This document shows positions 56,961 to 64,000 of a DNA stretch of 64,000 nucleotides, one piece after another (the stretch's first letter is position 1; every line of letters starts with the position of its first letter). Below the pieces are notes generated by a model. It was given only the letters and a program-made list of their open reading frames with translations, was not told where the DNA came from and ran no database searches. Origin of the DNA: Arenicola marina (lineage: Eukaryota > Annelida > Polychaeta > Arenicolidae); assembly GCA_964019135.1 (NCBI GenBank), contig OZ025256.1, positions 2,976,001 to 3,040,000 on the forward strand, given 5' to 3'. Both the position numbers and the translations under genes were made by a program.

Positions 56961-57254
56961 TCAACTGTATCATGGATAGTACAGAAAAGTTCAAGAAGCC
57001 ATAACAAATACGTTGCATCTGTCACATAATAGTAAGACATGGACGGCGCATTGCACAGAATGGCGGATAGACGAGCTATGTGGACAGTATACAACTTACA
57101 CAGATCAAGAACAAACAAAAACTAAAGCTCGAGTTGCCAGTTGATAGATCTAGATATAATGACAATACCAATGCCAAATATATGTCACATTATGAAAGCG
57201 CTTATAGTGAAATTCACATCGGACCATCGTGAACAGACAACCAATGATACGTGA

Positions 57255-57345
57255 CGACCCCTTCCCCACCCCTCCCCGCCCCACCCCACCCCCGCCCCCG
57301 CTCCCACCCCTCCCGCCCCCGCACCCGCCCCTGTCCCACCCTTTA
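57255..57345. repeat. C-rich low-complexity tract
   Basis: CCCCACCC and CCGCCCC words; the minus-strand Gly-rich ORF is a by-product. Confidence 0.85.
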
Positions 57346-57867
57346 ATCAGCATATTCTCGCATTGAAACAATAACTCTTACCCTTTACCTCCACCTCCAC
57401 CTCTACCTCTCCTGCCGTCGCATTGTATACCAGTATCACAGCAGTAGCTATGGAGACCAAGATGCTATAAAGCTTGACTAAAATTCGATAACAGACGATA
57501 ATAACGCACACACTTTACAGGGCGGTTCTCCCATGTTAGAACGAACCATTATTTCAGCATAGCTCACGTATGGCTCACGCTTACCAATTAACACAATAAT
57601 CCATTTAATGGGGTCTAACATGGCAGATGGACCCTATATAGAGGTTGATGCAGCAGTTCGTACAACCATATCCCTTCCCCAAAAGGCACAGAGGGGTAAT
57701 ATTTTGACTCATTCGTAAAGTATTTCCTGAATAGTACATTTCGCCTTTCGATCGTACCTTTAGCAGTCTATTTATTAAAAGGATATTTAGTTGAAGTCGG
57801 TTTGTTTCACGGATCATGATATTATCCTTGCAATCGATGTTGACTTTCAAACCGAAGACGCCTCATC

Positions 57868-57998
57868 AATGTGAGTCACTATGAGTCACAGCGCCAGTGA
57901 CTGGGTCACAGCGCCAGTGACCATAAGTTACAGCGGCAATCAATGTGAGTCACTGTGAGTCACAAAGCCAATCACTGTGAGTCACTGTGAGTCACAGC
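57868..57998. repeat. Short repeats of TGTGAGTCAC / CAGCGCCAGTGAC
   Basis: About six units of 11-25 bases. Several hold TGAGTCAC, again an AP-1-type core. Confidence 0.75.
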
Positions 57999-58482
57999 GT
58001 GTCTTTGTGGTGGTAATCCGTCACAGTCCTTATATAATAATTTTAACTCTTCTTATTATCAAGTCAGTCAGTTTGTTGCAGTACTTATATTTGCAACGGA
58101 ACTTCATACTGAAATGTAACATGAAGGTCGAGAGAGTAGCGTAAAAACATACTCCATTAACTGCATTTGAAATATTGGACGGAAATTTCAAAAAGTTGTT
58201 TCAAAAAGATCATATATTAATTTTGGCATTTACAACGTTTTTTTTTTCATTGCGCGATTGTGATTCTTGTTAATTTAAAAAATAGCATGGCGATCTGCGA
58301 AGAACTCTTTCAGACTTCAAAAATACATCTTCATAGCGCTATATATGCTCTGAGGACACAGAAGACGCACTTCCAAAGACGTCATGGCAACCAAAGAGTT
58401 CCCCGTGACGCGTTGACCTCAGGATAATACGAATGAATTTTGAAAGACATAAGACGCCCATGCAGAAGGTCAAAGGTCAAGA

Positions 58483-58586
58483 TCACTTGGGAGGTCGGTC
58501 CAGCAGAGCCCCGTAATCAGTTCCATACAACACGTGCGGGTGGCGTCCCTCCATGATGTCGTCATGGTGATCGTGGTCTGGAATGT
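58483..58586 (-). CDS. PAF-AH terminal exon
   Basis: 104 nt after TCTCTCACAG, ending TGA at 58483-58485. Encodes [20 protein letters not shown] and [14 protein letters not shown], a His/Asp-rich tail. Confidence 0.85.
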
Positions 58587-61500
58587 CTGTGAGAGAGGAA
58601 AGCTCAACATGTTAGGATTCTACTCGGCTAGCTTGTAGAAACGGCGACGCAGCGCACCCAGATATTGACCCATAATGACTCAATAAGCAATCAACGCTTG
58701 GTAGACGTGAATCGCAAAGTTACCGCCAGAAAATGACGTTCCGTTTACCCAGAAAAACGTTATTCGCTGGATGTATATGCGCCATCCTTGTACGTTTACC
58801 GACATGTTTTATGCTGCACAAGTATTTATCGATATAAATAGATGATAGAGTTATGGGTCGGAATCCACTGCTGCTAATAACATATTGCCTCGAGACCGTC
58901 CCAAGGCTGAGTCACGCATTTATAACAAAAGCAAGGCAGAAAACAACAGTTTATCCATCCAAAAACAGTTATCTACAGTGGCTAAAACGGGGAAACAATT
59001 AAGGTAGTGTATCCGTTGTTATATAAACACCAGCGAGATGAACTGATCGTTAGGGACTCGACACACGATACGAAACAAACCGGTACTTACTGAGGTGTTT
59101 AGCAAGGAAGCCCCTGGAAGCTTTGCTGTTGATCTCCATGGCAACTTTCGGCGAGAGCGTGTGACGTAATTCTAGGAAGCGCGCGACTTTGCTTGGCAAC
59201 ATGAACTGGAAGTCTGTCTGGCTCTGGTGACACGTGCCCCTGTCACGAGAAGACACGTCAAGAATAAACAATGTGTAAACCCCTCTGTATCGTAACCGCT
59301 GTGCAATATAGGATGTCACAATATTCTGTCTTGATACCCAGTTCCTTAAAAGCACATGTTGAACAATCACATTGATATTTCGAAACTAAATGTATCATTT
59401 CAAAGTGACGTGTTGTAAATTAAGTCATAAGGGTGTTTATCAAAGATACGTAAGATATCTGTTATCAGAAAGCGATAAAGACATATGGGGGTGGGTGGGG
59501 GGGGGCACGGGGTATTTCCGTTCCTCGGGAATGGGGTTTTCATTTCTCTGTGAACTGGGAATGAGGCAAATAATTCTTCGTGAACTGGGAATGGGGTGTT
59601 AGCCGAACAAGGATTAGCCGAATCAAGGATTTTCGTTAATCGTGAACTGGGAATTTTAATATTAAATAACCGTGAATCGAGAAATCGTCAATTTATATCA
59701 TGTATCCACCCTTCCTATGTATACTGGGAGTTATCCTTTTTAATTCATTGTGACGTGGGAATAAAGAAATTTATTCCTCGTGATCTGGGAACACGACCCC
59801 CCCTTGCCCCCTCCCCCCCCGCCCACATATTAGTGAGGAGGCGCATGCATAAATAATCAGTATTGTTATAACATATTAATCATACATAGCATTTATAACA
59901 TAATAAATGGCTTTCTAATGATGGGTGGGGCGGTCAACCGCTGCCCAGTCACACTACTATAACACCTACTTTATAGTGATCAACACCCGGTCTTTCTTGC
60001 GCGCCCCGTTGACCTTGAGTTTGAACATGTCCTTGACATTCTGCTTCCACTGGAACGTTTCCGTGTTGACCATGAGGACCGGTTGTTTGACCTTGTCGTA
60101 GAGTTCAGCCTCCAAAGGTAACATCCAGCTGTCCAGCGCCACCCCACACCTGGCCATGCAAGGTCAAACCAGACGTTAAAGTTAGCAAAAAAACAGTTTC
60201 GTGGGTAGTTAGCAAACTTTAAAAAAATTATATTATGTTCAATTATGAAAGGATTGCATGTAGTATATCCTACTTGATCGGTTGTTAGGCAGAACAAACT
60301 TGCCGACTCGTGAGCGTTCGTTTCTTCCATTAAAATGAACCTTTATTGTGCCCAGAGTCTAGGCCTACATATTTACCCTTAGATACTTTACCCATTTTAT
60401 CAGCAGAAACATAAATCGTTACTTCTATGTCATACGGTAATAACTCATAAGTAACTCATAAGTCTCATAAATAACTCATAAGTCTACATTCTGATAATAC
60501 AATATTTAATAGTATGCAATCTATTGCTACCACTGGACGCATTTCTTTGGTAGCCCGGATGTATCCCCAAGGTAGACCGAATACGCACATTACGCATCGG
60601 TATACCTTCCAACACTACTTTTACCCGGGTCGGGTGAGCGGCATTCATTCGGCATGCCGATCGTACTTCTGTCAGTACCGAGTGTGGAAACTAACAGATT
60701 GCGCAGTATATTCGTGGGAGCCACGAAATGACACAGATACTCACACGAATCGCTTTTCGGCCGCTAGGGCTGCGATACAGGTGGCGCCACCAAACGAGTG
60801 GCCGACGATGGCGACTCGTCCCAAGTCCATCCTCCCCTGACAAACAAATCATGCGCGTTTAGTATCCCCCTATACGTAATATATCATAATTATATCATAT
60901 ATTATATGGGGGCTATCTTAGGATAACTACGAACGAACAAAGGACAGAAGTGTCCAAGTATTTACAGCCAAAAAAAGAAATATTGTTACCTTCAGTTGCT
61001 ATGGTAGTCACATGCAGAGTCGCGGCCAAACAATCAGTTTACAAATATCACATCTGCCCCCCCCCCCCCGCCGACCCCCCATCCCCCCCTGTTACCCCAT
61101 CTAAAAAGTATGCATTAAGGCAAGCCAGCATATGACGCAGATAGCCTAACAATCCACAAGTGCTTATTATAAAAGAGGGTTTTGCTACCTTGAGCTGTTT
61201 GAGGTCAAAGTGGAGACCAAGCACATTCTTCACCGGCTTCCCAGAATTGATGAACTCCAGAAGGTCAAGCGCTCTCTGTAGCTCCTCCACTCGTTTATGG
61301 ACCTTTTAGATGAAGAGAAAAACATTTTAAGTGGTAAAATAATGCGAAGCCGTTGTAACGGAAAAATCACTCTCAAAGATCTGCGGAAGGAGTAAAAGGT
61401 TCAGTAATGAGTTAAGCCAGTAAAGGGTCCAGTTATATATGAACGTGTTTTTACATTAATCAGCACTGTAGGCGATACGAGTAGCCTATTATTTATTATC

Positions 61501-63815
61501 TTGTTAAAGCTCCTAATTTTCCAGCCATGGGTATTCGGTACAGCAACGTCCCAACAAACAGTAACGTAGTCACACACGGGTCGTTCGTGAGCGTCCAACT
61601 GTATCGAAGCCGCTACCCTACAATTATTCTGAACGTTTTTTTGCTTGCAGAAACGATGTTATGCATGCATTAAATATGCCCATGGTTTAATACATACATG
61701 CATCGCACATGTCGTTGTAGGCGTGTATTTGCATTGACAGATATATATATATATATATATATATAAGTTTATATATAAATATATATAGATATATATATAC
61801 ATATAGAGCGGTTTAGTAGGTTTAAGCAGGACGTAAACATGTTTTAGGTCATATCGCGACGTCATCATATGGCCATGTCACCGGAAGTATAAACCCTTAT
61901 TCTTTGCCACCAATACATGGCGTCTTTTACCTGCACGAACACAGACATTGGTACAGGTGGGATTTGAACCATGCACTGGCGCAGTTAAAGAAAAAAATAT
62001 ACAAAAGATACGCGGCACATATTTCTCGCGCCGCTTGTGGTCAATATTCACTGATTACATTCAAGTGTAACATGGTACATATGTTTTCCTGTGTTTCTGT
62101 TTGTAGTAGATCCATAATGCCGAGAGTACATATGTGCCCCGGTATATTCTACTCTTACAACTCTGACCGTAAGAATCGCAAAAGAAGGCGGAGCAGGAGG
62201 TGGGGGGTCCGCTTTGGGTAGAGGGAGCTGACCAGGTCTCCAAAAATCCTACGTAACCAAACATTCTGAAAACTAGTGGGGGATGGGGTCGCAGCGGTGG
62301 ATATATTCAGGACGCGTTAACCACTTCTGATCAAATCGCGCCTATGGGAGAAGGAAGGGAGAGTGGAGCCATGTCCCAGGGGGTAACCCCCTACTCTTTG
62401 CGAAGAAAGACATGGGATCTTTATCCTGCGACCGCACAGACATGGCCACAACGGGGCTCGAACCGCCGATCCACGTGCCGTTAGGCTCCCTGGTGGGATA
62501 GCAGCGGATATAAGAGCCATGCCTAATGCACTTGTTTACATAGAAGAGAAGCGCCTAAATTAATGCACTTGTTTACCTGTTTATTCCTGACGTGGAAATC
62601 GTCCTCCTTCTCCTGTCGCTCGTACCACAGCCAGTGCTCCTCCAGCCCCTGGTCCTTCTTCAGGCCAGTGGCAGTCTCTTCACTGTCCCAGTCATCGCTG
62701 TCGCTAGATGGCGACACTTCGATCGCTGAATCCTCATTGGCTGAAGACTCCTTGAGACAATACGTCATCGACGCGGAACCATCTCTGCACGTGGGGAGGA
62801 AATGACGTCACGAAGAGTCGACCAATCAGACGATAGTACAGTTATTTATTATGATGATGATATTATTATAAGTACAGTTATGTCTATAGCTATATATCTA
62901 CTATATTTAGTAAGGTGTGTACCCGATGCATTCTACGCCTGTTGCCATTCACCTGGTAACTGTGGTTACGCAGTATAACTTTCGATCTTAACTCTATAAG
63001 TATATCATAATCAAGCAACTTCATATTATTGTTATTATATGTTATTAGTGAGCATGTATGTATGGGGCATAACCGTCTATGAACAGTTGCCGTTCCAGAT
63101 GCGGCATTACTGCAGTGTCAAAAGCAATTAACTGTGCGTGCAACCACTGTACCAAAGCTTACCAAAGGGAACTCGACGAGGCAGAGTGGTGGCGGTGGTT
63201 GGAGGGGGAGGGAGGGTCGAGGGGGTCACTCACCTGTGTTCCAAGGCGGCTACGATGTAACCATGACTGGCCAGGTCACAGCACAGAGTGGTGTATGTGG
63301 TTCGATTCCCCCCGAGGCCGTGTGTAAATATGACCACAGGAAATGTCTGGGAACCTTCCAGAAGGGGCGCCTGCCACAACACCGGCACGTACACATCTCC
63401 TGAAGGTCAAGCAAGGGCACCATTATATATACGTCATTATCGTTGAAGGCAGAAACCTACATTTAAACAATATTATTCATCAATTAATAATTTCGCTACA
63501 ACATTAACATTGTCACTATGAATTTCCGAGAACGATATCATCATCTTTCAACCTTATCGATTTAGTACTTGTCACCTTCTCTGAATAATAATCCTTATGT
63601 TCCAAGTGTTCTTTAGGTCATGAATATATAACATTATAAATCCACGATGCGGACACATATCAAAGACCATTGTATTCGATAGCACTGTGTCATAGTTTAC
63701 CTCCAACCCAGTTCATAATTGTCCCGAAGACTCGAGTATTCTTACGCCGGAAGTAGACGTAACCCTGGCCATACTGTTTCCTTGGCAACCACAGAGGCCA
63801 CTGACATTCTCGTTT
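58483..63815 (-). CDS. PAF-acetylhydrolase / lipoprotein-associated phospholipase A2 family, 8 exons, 5'-incomplete
   Basis: Exons on the minus strand: 63701-63815, 63234-63399, 62577-62784, 61189-61302, 60745-60836, 59970-60149, 59091-59239 and 58483-58586. They sum to 1128 nt (375 residues plus stop) with all GT/AG borders and phases consistent. The family hydrolyses the acetyl or short oxidised acyl chain of PAF-like phospholipids. Visible hallmarks: [17 protein letters not shown] (oxyanion region), [38 protein letters not shown], the nucleophile elbow VGHSFGGAT (Ser codon 60795-60797), the Asp of ALDSWMLPL and the His of [10 protein letters not shown]. Exon 3 carries an extra acidic serine-rich insert. 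The N-terminus, with any signal peptide or myristoylation signal, lies upstream of 63815, so the secreted (PLA2G7) and intracellular (PAFAH2) forms cannot be told apart. Two SINE-A pieces sit in intron 3. Confidence 0.95.
59091..59239 (-). CDS. PAF-AH exon with catalytic His
   Basis: 149 nt after TCTCGTGACAG. Encodes [20 protein letters not shown] and [17 protein letters not shown]. The His of CHQS aligns with the family's triad histidine. Confidence 0.94.
59970..60149 (-). CDS. PAF-AH exon with catalytic Asp
   Basis: 180 nt. Encodes [20 protein letters not shown], then [12 protein letters not shown]. The Asp of ALDSWM is the expected acid of the triad. Confidence 0.94.
60745..60836 (-). CDS. 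PAF-AH nucleophile exon (GHSFGG)
   Basis: 92 nt. Encodes [20 protein letters not shown] and [10 protein letters not shown]. The serine of GHSFG is the catalytic nucleophile in this family. Confidence 0.96.
61189..61302 (-). CDS. PAF-AH exon with GKPVKN
   Basis: 114 nt, exactly 38 codons, phase 0 at both ends. Encodes [20 protein letters not shown], then [18 protein letters not shown]. Confidence 0.93.
61740..61800. repeat. (TA)n microsatellite in PAF-AH intron 3
   Basis: Alternating TA with a few interruptions; the small minus-strand Tyr/Ile ORF is a by-product. Confidence 0.92.
61845..61990 (-). mobile_element. Diverged tRNA-derived SINE fragment
   Basis: TTAGGTCATATCGCGACG at the left and GGCCATGTCACCGGAAGTAT resemble SINE-A on the minus strand. 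A reversed B-box-like TTTGAACC lies at about 61965. More diverged than the other copies. Confidence 0.5.
62298..62502 (-). mobile_element. SINE-A, head-truncated, PAF-AH intron 3
   Basis: Minus-strand copy with CAGGACGCGTTAACC, CTACTCTTTGCGAAGAAAG and a reversed B box (GGGGCTCGAACCGCC). The A box is missing. Flanks GCAGCGG lie at 62291-62297 and 62503-62509, a possible short target duplication. Confidence 0.85.
62577..62784 (-). CDS. PAF-AH exon with acidic insert
   Basis: 208 nt. Starts [15 protein letters not shown], then an acidic Ser-rich run ([10 protein letters not shown]), then [21 protein letters not shown] run of this kind is not part of the vertebrate enzymes as I know them and offers possible CK2-type phosphorylation sites. 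Confidence 0.9.
63234..63399 (-). CDS. PAF-AH exon with THGLGGNR
   Basis: 166 nt after TGACCTTCAG, ending at GTGAGT. Encodes the first strand and oxyanion loop ([13 protein letters not shown]) and [15 protein letters not shown]. Confidence 0.95.
63701..63815 (-). CDS. PAF-AH first exon in the window
   Basis: 115 nt after TTGTTCACAG, phase 0 in and phase 1 out. Encodes [19 protein letters not shown] and FGTIMNWVG, matching the N-terminal Trp-Ile/Leu-Pro-x-Lys region of the family. Preceding exons are outside the window. Confidence 0.85.
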
Positions 63816-64000
63816 CTGTGAACAAAGTAGCAGAATTAAAATATATGTTATTACATTTCAGTTCAAACCGACCACATCTAAACTGACCGAATAACGAGCC
63901 TGTGATATTCTATTGTCCTTCAGCACTTTGATGATAAGTATAGGCTAGGCCTATTTACTATTTACTAAAACACGAACGTAACTATTACGATTACATAATA

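Overview
This is a window of animal nuclear DNA, most likely from a marine invertebrate. Coding sequence is split into short exons with GT/AG borders. Most of the rest is intron or gene-poor DNA filled with minisatellites, tRNA-derived SINEs, decayed non-LTR (CR1/L2-like) retrotransposons, PIF/Harbinger remnants and small terminal-inverted-repeat elements. Nothing looks bacterial or viral, and the species cannot be fixed from the sequence.

Three spliced genes can be rebuilt with splice phases that agree throughout. (1) 17608-19531, minus strand: three exons, 288 codons, a protein I cannot name; its middle and end look strongly conserved in style. (2) 34336-42056, plus strand: seven exons, 900 codons, a single-pass membrane adaptor resembling vertebrate PAG1/Cbp. 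It has a short N-terminal ectodomain, one membrane helix, a juxtamembrane Cys-Ser-Cys, a proline motif and 17 Tyr-x-x-(I/V) motifs, one matching the Csk-docking site of PAG1. Its stop codon lies in the context TGA CTA G, the known animal stop-readthrough motif, and the same frame stays open for another 214 codons to 42701. (3) 58483-63815, minus strand: eight exons giving the last 375 residues of a PAF-acetylhydrolase / group VII-VIII phospholipase A2 (PLA2G7/PAFAH2 family), with the Ser-Asp-His triad visible; its 5' exons lie beyond the window.

Layout: 1-13400 is gene-poor, with hairpins, tandem duplications and a 73-bp-TIR element. 13464-15700 holds a 20-bp minisatellite, a broken reverse transcriptase and a broken Harbinger transposase. 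17608-20200 is the unknown gene and its upstream region. 22033-23067 is a 5'-truncated retrotransposon between perfect 21-bp direct repeats. 26281-33175 is a 45-bp minisatellite of about 150 units, with an AP-1 consensus in most of them. 34336-42936 is the PAG-like gene, whose introns contain two SINEs and three minisatellites. 44078-47318 is a 40-bp minisatellite with a dyad in each unit. 47319-58482 has no recognised gene but holds SINEs, a TIR element, further minisatellites and a CRE cluster. 58483-63815 is the PAF-acetylhydrolase gene.

The three genes show no obvious joint pathway. The adaptor (Src/Csk signalling at the membrane) and the PAF-acetylhydrolase (lipid mediator breakdown) are neighbours here only by position.
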